Below are positions 1-8,164 of a DNA stretch of 64,000 nt, piece by piece. Numbering within the stretch: position 1 is the stretch's first letter; every line of letters starts with the position of its first letter. Location: assembly GCF_016055025.1 (NCBI RefSeq), contig NZ_JAECVW010000005.1; one strand, written 5' to 3'. Position numbers and translations under genes: made by a program. The notes under the pieces are model-generated. The model ran no database searches, was not told where the DNA came from, and was given only the letters and a program-made list of their open reading frames with translations. The stretch comes from Thermoactinomyces intermedius. GTDB taxonomy: Bacteria; Bacillota; Bacilli; Thermoactinomycetales; Thermoactinomycetaceae.

Positions 1-953
1 TGTTGAATATGGAGTCCATCCTGCATAACCGCGTCATCGGCCAAGAGGAAGCGGTCCGTTCCGTTTCCCGTGCCATCCGCCGGGCCCGTGCCGGATTGAA
101 AGATCCGAAGCGGCCGATCGGTTCCTTCATCTTCCTGGGACCGACCGGAGTCGGAAAAACCGAATTGGCCCGGGCTTTGGCAGAAGCCATGTTTGGTGAC
201 GAAGATGCGATGACCCGGATTGACATGTCCGAGTATATGGAAAAACATGCGACGAGCCGCCTTGTCGGTTCGCCGCCGGGATACGTGGGATATGAAGAAG
301 GAGGACAATTAACGGAAAAAGTCCGCCGGAAACCCTATTCGGTCGTCCTGTTTGACGAAATCGAAAAAGCTCACCCGGAAGTGTTCAACATCCTGTTGCA
401 AGTGCTGGAAGACGGCCGGTTGACGGACGGAAAAGGCCGGGTGGTGGATTTCCGCAACACCATCATCATCATGACTTCCAACGTGGGGGCATCCACCATC
501 AAGAAAACGTCACGCCTCGGATTTAACGTTGGCGGCAATCAATCGGAAGATGACTATGAACACATGAAGCAAAATGTCATGGAAGAGCTGAAGAAAACGT
601 TCCGTCCCGAATTTTTGAACCGGATCGACGACGTGATCGTCTTCCATCCTTTGAAAGAAGAGCATCTGGAAGAGATCGTTTCCCTGATGGTGAACCAATT
701 GCGCAAACGCCTGTCCGAACAGGGAATCGAATTCCGGTTGACGGATGAAGCCAAACGGTACTTGGCGAAAGAAGGATTTGACCCGAGCTACGGCGCCCGC
801 CCGTTGCGCCGGGCCATCCAGAAAAACATCGAAGACCGTTTGTCCGAAGAGTTGTTGCGCGGCAATGTCGCACGCGGAAATTCGGTGGTCATCGATGTGA
901 AAGACGGGAAATTGGTCGTCGAAAAAGAAGATGCCCGGTCCGCAACCCAATGA
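1..953 (+). CDS. clpC: ATP-dependent Clp protease ATP-binding subunit ClpC, C-terminal part (5' truncated by window edge)
   Basis: AAA+ unfoldase that feeds substrates to ClpP in cytoplasmic protein quality control. Only the second ATPase module and C-terminal domain are inside the window (about 316 codons); the reading frame is open to the left edge, so the TTG at position 3 is not a real start. Visible motifs are Walker A GPTGVGKT, Walker B VVLFDEIEK, a pore-loop region SPPGYVGYEEGG, sensor region TSNVGAS and the D2-small domain with GARPLRRAIQ near the end. The absence of a zinc finger cannot be judged. In Bacillales clpC ends the ctsR-mcsA-mcsB-clpC operon and is followed by radA, as here. 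It ends at a strong terminator, so radA has its own promoter. Confidence 0.95.
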   Translation, partial: LNMESILHNRVIGQEEAVRSVSRAIRRARAGLKDPKRPIGSFIFLGPTGVGKTELARALAEAMFGDEDAMTRIDMSEYMEKHATSRLVGSPPGYVGYEEGGQLTEKVRRKPYSVVLFDEIEKAHPEVFNILLQVLEDGRLTDGKGRVVDFRNTIIIMTSNVGASTIKKTSRLGFNVGGNQSEDDYEHMKQNVMEELKKTFRPEFLNRIDDVIVFHPLKEEHLEEIVSLMVNQLRKRLSEQGIEFRLTDEAKRYLAKEGFDPSYGARPLRRAIQKNIEDRLSEELLRGNVARGNSVVIDVKDGKLVVEKEDARSATQ

Positions 954-962
954 TCAACAAAC

Positions 963-1000
963 AGCACCCGGCTGTATCAGCGGCCGGGTGCTTTTGTTTG
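963..1000 (+). terminator. Rho-independent terminator of clpC
   Basis: Perfect 10-bp stem AGCACCCGGC (963-972) / GCCGGGTGCT (983-992) with a 10-nt loop, followed by the T-rich tract TTTTGTTTG. It lies 10 nt after the clpC stop codon. Confidence 0.92.
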
Positions 1001-1110
1001 TCACTATTTTTTTAAAAAGAGGTTGAAATTTGCCCGGATAGGGAAAAAATTCCTTAATAGGAAGAGATTTTGCCGGTGAAAAAGTCTCCATAAATTTTTA
1101 AAGAGTGATT

Positions 1111-1119
1111 TGTTATAAT
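1111..1119 (+). promoter_or_regulatory. Extended -10 promoter for radA-disA
   Basis: TG-T-TATAAT at 1111-1119 is a perfect extended -10 element 40 nt before the radA start. No good -35 hexamer is seen at 17 nt, which is tolerated with an extended -10. Its place between the clpC terminator and radA supports it. Confidence 0.6.
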
Positions 1120-1159
1120 GTTTGAAGATCATGATTCATTGTAAGTGGGAGAAAAAGCC

Positions 1160-2533
1160 ATGGCGAAGAAAAAAACAAAGTTTGTTTGTCAGGAATGCGG
1201 CTATGAAACGCCGAAATGGATGGGCCGGTGCCCTGGCTGTCATGAATGGAATACCATGGTGGAAGAGCTCAACAGCGAAAGTTCAACCGTTCCCGGTACC
1301 GGAATGCACAGAAAGAGCAAACGGGAAAAAGCCATTCCGATTACACAAGTGGAGAAGCTGGATCAGCCTCGTTCAGATACCGGGATCAGAGAGTTGAACC
1401 GGGTATTGGGCGGAGGATTGGTGCCGGGTTCTTTTGTTTTGGTGGGTGGAGATCCGGGAATCGGAAAGTCAACATTGCTTTTGCAGGCGACGCATGAACT
1501 GGCCAAGCGGGGATTGTCCGTTTTATATGTGTCCGGAGAAGAGTCCGCGGAACAGATCCGGTTGCGTGCCGACCGGCTGGATGCGTTGAGCGAACGTTTG
1601 TTGGTGGTGTCTGAAACTGATTTGACGGCTGTTGAATTGTTGATGGATGAAGTGCGGCCGAAATTGATGGTGATCGACTCGATTCAAACCATGTTTCATC
1701 CGGATATTGCTTCGGCGCCGGGAAGTGTCGCCCAGGTTCGCGAATGCACCGGACAATTGATGCGGTGGGCCAAGGAGCAAAACATTACGATCATCATCGT
1801 GGGGCATGTGACCAAATCGGGGTCACTGGCCGGTCCGAGGATGCTTGAACATATGGTGGACTGCGTTTTATATTTTGAGGGGGAACGCCATCACACATAC
1901 CGGGTTTTGCGTGCGGTCAAAAACCGCTTTGGTTCCACGAATGAAATTGGTGTTTTTGAAATGAAGGAAGAAGGATTGGCGGAAGTCGAAAATCCTTCGG
2001 AGTTGTTTTTGTCGGGGCGTCCGGTGGGAGCGCCGGGGACGGCGGTGACGGCAAGCATGGAAGGAACCCGCCCGGTATTGGTCGAATTGCAGGCATTGGT
2101 GGCGCCGACGAGTTTTGCCACCCCCAAACGGATGGCAGCCGGCATCGATTATAACCGGGTTACGATGATCATGGCGGTTTTGGAAAAGCGATTGGGGCTT
2201 TTCTTGCAAAACTATGATGCTTATATCAACGTCGTCGGAGGCGTTCGCATTGACGAACCGGCCGTCGATCTCAGCGTGGCCGTCAGTCTGGCTTCCAGTT
2301 TCCGGGACGTGGCCGTCTCGCCGTTTGATCTGTTTATCGGCGAAGTGGGACTGACCGGGGAAGTGAGAGGAGTCTCACGGATTGAACAACGTGTGGCCGA
2401 AGCGCATAACATGGGTTTTAAAAGAGTCATTCTCCCCGAGAAAAATGGTCAGGGATGGACGCCTCCGAAGGGGATCGAACTGATCGGGGTCAATACGTTG
2501 GAAGAAGCATTAGAAGTGGCGTTGGGAGGGTAG
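1160..2533 (+). CDS. radA: DNA repair protein RadA
   Basis: RecA-like ATPase and DnaB-type helicase acting in branch migration during recombination and repair. At 457 aa it has the normal length. Domains in order: N-terminal C4 zinc finger (CQECG ... CPGC, about residues 7-25), RecA-like core with Walker A GGDPGIGKST, the diagnostic KNRFG motif, and a C-terminal Lon-protease-like domain (VGGVRIDEPAVDL, IGEVGLTGEVR). The ATG at 1160 is preferred over an upstream GTG at 1145 because GGGAG sits about 8 nt before the ATG, and the upstream start would overlap that site. disA starts 3 nt after the stop, so the two are co-transcribed, as in Bacillus. Confidence 0.96.
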   Translation: MAKKKTKFVCQECGYETPKWMGRCPGCHEWNTMVEELNSESSTVPGTGMHRKSKREKAIPITQVEKLDQPRSDTGIRELNRVLGGGLVPGSFVLVGGDPGIGKSTLLLQATHELAKRGLSVLYVSGEESAEQIRLRADRLDALSERLLVVSETDLTAVELLMDEVRPKLMVIDSIQTMFHPDIASAPGSVAQVRECTGQLMRWAKEQNITIIIVGHVTKSGSLAGPRMLEHMVDCVLYFEGERHHTYRVLRAVKNRFGSTNEIGVFEMKEEGLAEVENPSELFLSGRPVGAPGTAVTASMEGTRPVLVELQALVAPTSFATPKRMAAGIDYNRVTMIMAVLEKRLGLFLQNYDAYINVVGGVRIDEPAVDLSVAVSLASSFRDVAVSPFDLFIGEVGLTGEVRGVSRIEQRVAEAHNMGFKRVILPEKNGQGWTPPKGIELIGVNTLEEALEVALGG

Positions 2534-2536
2534 GGT

Positions 2537-3607
2537 GTGAAAAACGACAGACATCAAGGAAGCAGTAGTATTTTACAGATGATCGCTCCGGGAACTCCCT
2601 TGAGAGAAGGATTGGACAACGTCCTGGGGGCTAAAACAGGCGCTCTGATCGTGATCGGTTATGACGAGGGAGTTCGCGAAATCGTGGATGGCGGTTTTCA
2701 TATCGATTGTCCGTTTACGCCTGCTTACCTTTATGAATTGGCCAAAATGGACGGAGCGATTATTTTAAGTAACGACGGGAAAAGGATTTTGTATGCAAAC
2801 GCACAATTGGTTCCTGATTCCGCAATCCCTTCCACGGAAACGGGCATCCGTCATCGCACGGCGCAGCGAACGGCAAGGCAGACCGGGAAATTGGTGGTTT
2901 CGATTTCCCAGCGCAGAAATATTATCACCTTGTATAAAGGAAACTTTCGTTACGCCCTGAAAGATATGGGTGTGATTTTGACCAAGGCCAACCAAGCCAT
3001 CCAAACCCTGGAGAAATACAAATCCGTTTTGGATCAAACCACCACGAACCTGACAGCGCTGGAGTTTGAAGAGTTGGTCACCTTGAGCGAAGTGGCACTG
3101 GTTTTGCAACGGGTTGAAATGGTGCTCAGAATCAAACGCGAGATCGAAACATATATTCATGAATTGGGAACGGAAGGCCGACTGGTCAGTATGCAATTGG
3201 AGGAACTGGTGGCCGACACGGAAGATGAAGCGAAGTTGTTGATTGAAGACTATTGCATTGATCCGTGTGTTTCTCCGGAAGTGGTTTTCGAGGAGTTGCA
3301 GAAGCTGTCGTCGGATGATTTGTTGGAACATGCCAATCTGGTGCGGATTTTGGGATATCCGTCCTCCATCAACATTGAAGAGGAAGCCGTTTTGCCGCGC
3401 GGATACCGGATTCTTCATAAGATCCCGCGCTTGCCAAGCCATGTGATTTATAAATTAGTTGAGCGCTTTGAAAATTTATCGAGAATCATGGTGGCAACCA
3501 TCGATGAACTGGATGAGGTCGAAGGGATCGGAAGTGTGCGTGCAAAGATGATCAAAGAAGGATTGAAGCGAATTCAGGAACAAGTATTTATTGACAGACA
3601 TATATAA
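2537..3607 (+). CDS. disA: DNA integrity scanning diadenylate cyclase DisA
   Basis: Makes c-di-AMP from two ATP and scans DNA for branched intermediates, at which it pauses and lowers synthesis. The 356-aa protein shows the DAC domain with the DGA motif (KMDGAIILS) and the RHR motif (GIRHRTAQRTARQ), a helical spine, and a C-terminal helix-hairpin-helix domain (VEGIGSVRAKMIKEGL). GTG start at 2537; the Shine-Dalgarno GGGAGGG overlaps the end of radA, so translation is likely coupled. RadA is known in Bacillus to restrain DisA, which fits the pairing. Confidence 0.96.
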   Translation: MKNDRHQGSSSILQMIAPGTPLREGLDNVLGAKTGALIVIGYDEGVREIVDGGFHIDCPFTPAYLYELAKMDGAIILSNDGKRILYANAQLVPDSAIPSTETGIRHRTAQRTARQTGKLVVSISQRRNIITLYKGNFRYALKDMGVILTKANQAIQTLEKYKSVLDQTTTNLTALEFEELVTLSEVALVLQRVEMVLRIKREIETYIHELGTEGRLVSMQLEELVADTEDEAKLLIEDYCIDPCVSPEVVFEELQKLSSDDLLEHANLVRILGYPSSINIEEEAVLPRGYRILHKIPRLPSHVIYKLVERFENLSRIMVATIDELDEVEGIGSVRAKMIKEGLKRIQEQVFIDRHI

Positions 3608-3624
3608 ATAACCTAGACTATAAT
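3591..3624 (+). promoter_or_regulatory. Probable sigma-A promoter for pssA
   Basis: A consensus TTGACA (3591-3596) lies in the last codons of disA. At 17-bp spacing the -10 would be TAGACT (3614-3619); a perfect TATAAT follows at 3619-3624 with 22-bp spacing. The element seems real but the exact -10 is unclear. Confidence 0.5.
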
Positions 3625-3709
3625 GAAACCACTTTAAAAAATTACAAAGAACATCAAATTAGAAAACTTTGAAAGATGTTTCGGTATTTCTGATTAGGAG
3701 GTTCCCTTT

Positions 3710-4420
3710 ATGATTGCCAGAGCATTACCTAGTTGTTTAACGGTTGGGAACTTATTACTCGGGATTGTGTCAATCCTTTTGGCATTTCAAGATTCGTGGG
3801 AATATGCGGCGATCATGGTGATTTTCGGAATGATCCTGGATGGCTTGGACGGCCGGGTGGCCCGGATGCTGAATACGCAAAGCGAATTTGGAAAAGAGTT
3901 GGACTCATTATCGGATGTTATTTCATTTGGCGTGGCTCCTGCAGTCATCATGTATGTATCTTCGTTTCAACATATGGGGATGGAAGGTTGGTTGGTGACA
4001 GCAATATTTCCCATTTGCGGAGCTTTGAGGCTGGCACGTTTTAACGTACACCCTGGTGAACCGGGGTATTTCATCGGATTGCCGATCACGGCTGCAGGCG
4101 GGATTCTTGCGACCATGGCTTTGTATCATAATCATGTGCCCAATGCGTATTTCCTCATGGTGGCCATGCTCTTTTTATCCTTCCTGATGGTCAGTCAAAT
4201 CAAATATCCGACGTTTAAAAAGGTGGGCATTCCGAAATCTGCCGTATGGATGGCCCCGCTTTTTTTGATCGTGATTGCGGCGACAGCCGTGTTATACCCG
4301 CGCGAATTGCCAAAAGTCCTGTTTATTCCCTTGTTTTTGTATGCTTTGTATGGTGTGAAAAAAGCCGTGAGCTTAAAACGTGAAGAAGATGGTAAAAAAG
4401 CGATTGAAGAGTGGAAATAG
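3710..4420 (+). CDS. pssA: CDP-diacylglycerol--serine O-phosphatidyltransferase
   Basis: Integral membrane enzyme that makes phosphatidylserine, the precursor of phosphatidylethanolamine. The 236-aa protein carries the CDP-alcohol phosphotransferase signature DG-x2-AR-x8-G-x3-D-x3-D, seen as DGLDGRVARMLNTQ followed by EFGKELDSLSD, and about six to seven hydrophobic segments. The start ATG has AGGAGG at 3697-3702. In B. subtilis pssA is located elsewhere with psd, so its place between disA and yacL is a lineage difference. It is monocistronic and ends at a bidirectional terminator. Confidence 0.93.
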   Translation: MIARALPSCLTVGNLLLGIVSILLAFQDSWEYAAIMVIFGMILDGLDGRVARMLNTQSEFGKELDSLSDVISFGVAPAVIMYVSSFQHMGMEGWLVTAIFPICGALRLARFNVHPGEPGYFIGLPITAAGGILATMALYHNHVPNAYFLMVAMLFLSFLMVSQIKYPTFKKVGIPKSAVWMAPLFLIVIAATAVLYPRELPKVLFIPLFLYALYGVKKAVSLKREEDGKKAIEEWK

Positions 4421-4427
4421 GAAAATA

Positions 4428-4459
4428 AACAACCCTTTTTTAAAAGGGTTGTTTTCCTT
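4428..4459. terminator. Bidirectional terminator between pssA and the convergent minus-strand gene
   Basis: Inverted repeat AACAACCCTTTT (4428-4439) / AAAAGGGTTGTT (4442-4453), flanked by T-rich sequence on the plus side and A-rich sequence (T-rich when read on minus) on the other. It ends 8 nt before the stop of the convergent gene. Confidence 0.88.
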
Positions 4460-4466
4460 TGAATCC

Positions 4467-4862
4467 TCAACGGAGATTGAATACTCCGAGTGTTGTGAGT
4501 TTTTTTGATTCTTTTTCCATCACTTCGGGCAGGGAGATCTCCAACAGATTGCATAAAGCTGTGAGATAGAAGAGGTTTTTTCCGATTTCGGTCTGAACGG
4601 TTTCCAGGCATTGTTCGCACAACCTGCCGGATAAATGTGTTTTGAAGTGTTTTCTCCATTCTCCGCGGGGGGCGTCGGTGGGGTAAGGCTGTTTCTGTGC
4701 ATCGATCCGGATGCAACCGCATTCCGTGACGGCTTTGGTGAGAGACCGGTTGATCCGTGTGCCGGATTCTTGAAATTTTGATGTCACATCTAAAAAACTG
4801 CGATGCCGGATGAGTAATTCATCGACTTGTTCCTGAAAGGAAGAAAAAGGGTTTTCGCTCAT
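4467..4862 (-). CDS. Small conserved cysteine-containing protein of unknown function
   Basis: A 131-aa mostly helical cytoplasmic protein. I do not recognise a function with certainty. Visible features: a helical N-terminus, the segment TECGCIRIDAQKQ, a second cysteine pair LCEQC about 40 residues on (four cysteines that could bind metal), then GKNLFYLTALCNLLEI and a conserved-looking end TLGVFNLR. The overall look resembles small Firmicutes proteins with a MazG-like helical character, but that is impression only. ATG at 4862 is chosen over GTG 4871 because AGAGGTG lies 6 nt before the ATG and would be overlapped by the longer form. It is the only minus-strand gene in the first 54 kb. Confidence 0.7.
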   Translation of the reverse strand: MSENPFSSFQEQVDELLIRHRSFLDVTSKFQESGTRINRSLTKAVTECGCIRIDAQKQPYPTDAPRGEWRKHFKTHLSGRLCEQCLETVQTEIGKNLFYLTALCNLLEISLPEVMEKESKKLTTLGVFNLR

Positions 4863-5035
4863 GCCTTTCACCTCTTTTTTCGGATAGAGACGGCAGATTT
4901 ATAGAAAGACTTCGGGGGATGACCTGTGTCATCAGCCTTGTGGTCGGAATGGAAGTCAGTTTTATTATATAGGGAGCGGAATTATAGTGTCAATTTTTTG
5001 ACAAGACGGAACAAAAGGACAAATGGAAAAAGGGA

Positions 5036-5110
5036 TTGACGATAATTAGTTTTGTATGCTAAGATAATGATTTTTATTTTATTGACTGTGTTGAAGTTTT
5101 GTGATATCTT
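5036..5110 (+). promoter_or_regulatory. Promoter region of the CarD-family gene
   Basis: TTGACT (5082-5087) with 17-bp spacing to TATCTT (5105-5110) is a plausible sigma-A promoter 33 nt before the TTG start. A second candidate upstream is TTGACG (5036-5041) with 18 bp to TAAGAT. Which of them is used cannot be told from sequence. Confidence 0.45.
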
Positions 5111-5142
5111 GGAAACAGATATTGCCTCTGGAGGTGGATCTT

Positions 5143-5631
5143 TTGTTCAATGTTGGCGATAAAGTGGTATATCCCATGCATGGTGCAGGTGTCATAGAAT
5201 CGATTGAAGAGAAGGAGATCTTGGGTGAGCGGAAGAAGTACTATGTCATGAGGATGCCCATTGGAGATATGAAGGTCATGGTTCCCATGAGTAATGTGGA
5301 GAAAATCGGTTTGCGCGAAGTGGTCGATGAGTCGACCGTTGACAAAGTGCTGAAACAAATGAGGCAAAGGGACAACCATGATACACTCAATTGGAACCGA
5401 CGCTATCGTGCCAATATGGACAAAATCAAAAGCGGAGATATTTATGAAGTGGCGGAAGTGGTCTGTTCGCTGATGCTCCGCGATGAAGAAAAAGGATTAT
5501 CCACCGGAGAGAGGAAAATGTTGGACAATGCCAGGCAGATTTTGATCAGCGAACTGGTGCTGGCAAGGGACATGAATGAGGAGAAGGCAATGGAGTTGAT
5601 TGACGGCATCTTTTCTGATAAGGACTCATAA
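5143..5631 (+). CDS. CarD/CdnL-family RNA polymerase-binding transcription regulator
   Basis: A 162-aa protein of the CarD/CdnL/TRCF family. The N-terminal RNA-polymerase-interacting domain (FNVGDKVVYPMHGAGVI, ... YYVMRMPIGDMKVMVP) is followed by a helical C-terminal DNA-contacting domain (SGDIYEVAEVVCSLMLR, LSTGERKMLDNA). Family members bind the beta subunit lobe and stabilise open complexes, notably at rRNA promoters. Start chosen at TTG 5143: GGAGGTG at 5130-5136 gives ideal spacing and the N-terminus (LFNVGDKV) aligns with the family; the GTG at 5101 would place 14 extra residues over the Shine-Dalgarno. B. subtilis does not have a gene of this type between disA and yacL. Confidence 0.9.
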   Translation: MFNVGDKVVYPMHGAGVIESIEEKEILGERKKYYVMRMPIGDMKVMVPMSNVEKIGLREVVDESTVDKVLKQMRQRDNHDTLNWNRRYRANMDKIKSGDIYEVAEVVCSLMLRDEEKGLSTGERKMLDNARQILISELVLARDMNEEKAMELIDGIFSDKDS

Positions 5632-5753
5632 TCGTTTCTATTTTCTGTTGTAACAAAAAGGTCATAAGAAAAATTTTTGATATCAGGTTTTCATTTTTGC
5701 AGAATGTCTATAATGATTATTACGAGCATCGTTTTGGGAGGAGGTGAAGCCCC

Positions 5754-6848
5754 GTGTTGAAACGTTTTGTCGAACTTGCTTTCACCTTGGTCGGAGCATC
5801 CGCTGGCTACTATTTAGGTCCTGAGTTTTTCGGGTTGCTTCAAGAGTCTCCTCTGAATTTTGGCAAAGTGCCGGGACCGCATTATATTGGCGCGGTTCTT
5901 GGAGCGGTCATCATGTTTGTCGCAACATTTTGGTTGTCGAATAATGTGGTGAAGTGGATTCGCTGGAGCGAAGAGCGTTTGGTTAAAATACCGGCTGCGG
6001 ATGGACTTTTCGGGGCTCTTGGTTTAATTTTCGGATTGATTGTTGCATTTTTAATTCAACAACCGTTGGCACAGCTGCCGATACCGGGCGTAAACCGTGT
6101 GTTGCCTTTTATCTTTTCCGGTTTGTTCGGTTATCTTGGATTCAGAGTGGGATACAAAAAGCGGGATGAACTGATCTCGGTTTTTACGCTTGGGCGTCAA
6201 AATAAAGAAGGAAAACAGAAAAACGAAGAAAAGCCTTATGTTGAGCATAAAATTCTGGACACCAGCGTGATTATTGACGGGCGCATTGCTGATATTTGCC
6301 GCACGGGCTTTTTGGAGGGGACGTTGGTGATTCCGAGCTTCGTGCTCGAAGAATTGCAACATATCGCCGATTCCTCCGATGTGCTGAAACGGAACCGGGG
6401 ACGTCGCGGATTGGATATCCTGAACAAGATTCAAAAAGAGCTGGATGTCGATGTCCTGATTTATGAAGGTGACTTTGAAGAAATTCAGGAAGTGGACAGC
6501 AAGCTGGTCAAATTGGCCAAAGTCTTGTCAGGAAAAGTGGTCACCAATGATTTCAACCTGAACAAAGTTTGCGAGTTACAGGGAGTCAGCGTGCTCAACA
6601 TCAATGACCTGGCCAATGCCGTGAAGCCCGTTGTGTTGCCCGGGGAAGAGATCAATGTGCAAGTGATCAAAGACGGAAAAGAACATGGTCAAGGCGTGGC
6701 ATACCTGGATGACGGAACCATGATCGTGATCGAAGGCGGGCGTGAATACATCGGGGAACGGATTGATGTTTTGGTCACCAGTGTGTTGCAAACATCTGCG
6801 GGTCGGATGATTTTCGCCAAACCGAAACTTTTGGAAAAGGCGTTATAG
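5754..6848 (+). CDS. yacL: PIN and TRAM domain-containing membrane protein (YacL family)
   Basis: A 364-aa protein with about four N-terminal transmembrane segments (residues about 5-130), a cytoplasmic PIN nuclease-like domain beginning HKILDTSVIIDGRIAD and containing VTNDFNLNKVC, and a C-terminal TRAM domain (about residues 295-355, GQGVAYLDDGTMIVIEGG). The PIN acidic residues (D in LDTSVIIDGR, E in EELQHIAD, D in TNDFNL) are all present, so ribonuclease activity is plausible, though no substrate is established. GTG start with GGGAGGAGGTG at 5736-5746. A perfect TATAAT at 5709-5714 lies upstream but lacks a good -35. It precedes ispD as in Bacillus. Confidence 0.9.
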   Translation: MLKRFVELAFTLVGASAGYYLGPEFFGLLQESPLNFGKVPGPHYIGAVLGAVIMFVATFWLSNNVVKWIRWSEERLVKIPAADGLFGALGLIFGLIVAFLIQQPLAQLPIPGVNRVLPFIFSGLFGYLGFRVGYKKRDELISVFTLGRQNKEGKQKNEEKPYVEHKILDTSVIIDGRIADICRTGFLEGTLVIPSFVLEELQHIADSSDVLKRNRGRRGLDILNKIQKELDVDVLIYEGDFEEIQEVDSKLVKLAKVLSGKVVTNDFNLNKVCELQGVSVLNINDLANAVKPVVLPGEEINVQVIKDGKEHGQGVAYLDDGTMIVIEGGREYIGERIDVLVTSVLQTSAGRMIFAKPKLLEKAL

Positions 6849-6893
6849 GCTTTTTAAATCTTTAAGGAAAAAATGAAATTGCCGTTGCTTGAG

Positions 6894-6940
6894 GCCCGTG
6901 ATTGGTTTATATTCTAAACCAAGGACGGGCATATTTTGTT
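6894..6940 (+). terminator. Two-part hairpin between yacL and ispD, probable terminator
   Basis: Outer arms GCCCGT (6894-6899) / ACGGGC (6925-6930) enclose a perfect inner stem TTGGTTTA (6902-6909) / TAAACCAA (6915-6922) with a 5-nt loop. It is followed by ATATTTTGTTG, a weak T-tract. TTGCTT (6885-6890) with 17 bp to TATATT (6908-6913) could also be a promoter inside the same sequence, so the role is not certain. Confidence 0.5.
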
Positions 6941-6963
6941 GGAAAGCGAAAGGAGACAGGTGT

Positions 6964-7653
6964 TTGAGTGTTGGAGTTGTGGTTCCTGCCGCAGGGATGG
7001 GAAAAAGAATGGGGACCCGTGAACCGAAGCAGTTTTTAACCTTTCACGGGCAACCCATCTTGATACATACTTTGACCTTGTTTGAATCTTTTCCCGAAAT
7101 TGATGAGATGGTGGTTGTCGCTGATCACAAAGAAATAGGGCGGACGCAAAAGATGATCAGGGAAGCAGGGCTGCAAAAAGTGACGCATGTCGTCCCCGGG
7201 GGAAAAGAACGGCAAGAAAGTGTTTATCTGGGATTGAAAAAGATTTCGACGGACTGGGTCATGGTGCATGATGCGGTCCGTCCTTTTGTCAGTCATGAAG
7301 CGATTTCCCGTTTGCTGGAGGAAGCCCGCATGCACGGAGCCGCCATATTGGCTGTGCCGGTGAAGGATACGGTCAAAGTGGTCGATGATGCGGGCATTGT
7401 TGAAAACACCCCGGACCGGAAGCGCCTGTGGGCGGTGCAAACGCCTCAGGCTTTCCGGCGCGAAGTCCTGTTGTCGGCGCATGAGCATTTTGCCGGCCGG
7501 GAAACGGTGGCAACGGATGATTCTATGCTGGTCGAAGAAATGGGCGTGGATGTGCGTGTGGTTCAAGGGGAATATACAAATATCAAGCTGACCACACCCG
7601 ATGATTTATATTTGGCAGAAGCGATTTATCAGATGAGGGGAAAGAAGAAATGA
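6964..7653 (+). CDS. ispD: 2-C-methyl-D-erythritol 4-phosphate cytidylyltransferase
   Basis: Third step of the MEP isoprenoid pathway: MEP plus CTP gives CDP-ME. The 229-aa protein has the nucleotidyltransferase loop PAAGMGKRMG, then VHDAVRPF, and TDDSMLVE late in the sequence. The TTG at 6964 is chosen: AAAGGAGA at 6949-6956 gives 7-nt spacing, and the protein then begins SVGVVVPAAG as expected; upstream in-frame sequence runs through the hairpin. The stop overlaps the ispF start (ATGA), so the two are translationally coupled. Confidence 0.95.
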   Translation: MSVGVVVPAAGMGKRMGTREPKQFLTFHGQPILIHTLTLFESFPEIDEMVVVADHKEIGRTQKMIREAGLQKVTHVVPGGKERQESVYLGLKKISTDWVMVHDAVRPFVSHEAISRLLEEARMHGAAILAVPVKDTVKVVDDAGIVENTPDRKRLWAVQTPQAFRREVLLSAHEHFAGRETVATDDSMLVEEMGVDVRVVQGEYTNIKLTTPDDLYLAEAIYQMRGKKK

Positions 7654-8129
7654 TTCGCATTGGACAAGGATTTGACGTTCACCAGTTTGCTGATGGAAGA
7701 CCGCTGATTGTCGGCGGCGTCACCATTCCATACGAAAAAGGGTTGATGGGCCATTCGGATGCGGATGTTTTATTGCATGCCATTACGGATGCGATTTTGG
7801 GTGCCGCAGGGATGGGGGATATCGGAAAAATCTTTCCGGACACGGATGATGCTTACAAAGATGCCGACAGTGCGGTGTTGTTAAAAGAGGTTTGGAAGCA
7901 AGTGAAAGAAAAAGGATACGCATTGGGGAATCTGGATTCCGTGATCATTGCCCAAAAACCGAAGATGGCTCCGTACATTCCTCAAATGGCGCAAAGAATT
8001 GCAGAGATTTTGGAAGCGGAAACCTCTCAGGTGAATGTGAAAGCCACCACCACGGAGCAGCTGGGTTTCACCGGACGCGAAGAAGGAATGGCATCCATGG
8101 CGGTGGTTTGTCTCGTGCAAAATCGATGA
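7650..8129 (+). CDS. ispF: 2-C-methyl-D-erythritol 2,4-cyclodiphosphate synthase
   Basis: Cyclises CDP-ME-2-phosphate in the MEP pathway; trimeric zinc enzyme. The 159-aa protein shows the zinc ligands in GFDVHQF (Asp, His) and the signature HSDADVLLHAITDA, and ends with TTTEQLGFTGREEG. Starts at ATG 7650 overlapping the ispD stop by 4 nt. Confidence 0.97.
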   Translation: MIRIGQGFDVHQFADGRPLIVGGVTIPYEKGLMGHSDADVLLHAITDAILGAAGMGDIGKIFPDTDDAYKDADSAVLLKEVWKQVKEKGYALGNLDSVIIAQKPKMAPYIPQMAQRIAEILEAETSQVNVKATTTEQLGFTGREEGMASMAVVCLVQNR

Positions 8130-8164
8130 AGAATGGAATCTGGCATAAAAGGAGAGAGTAAACA

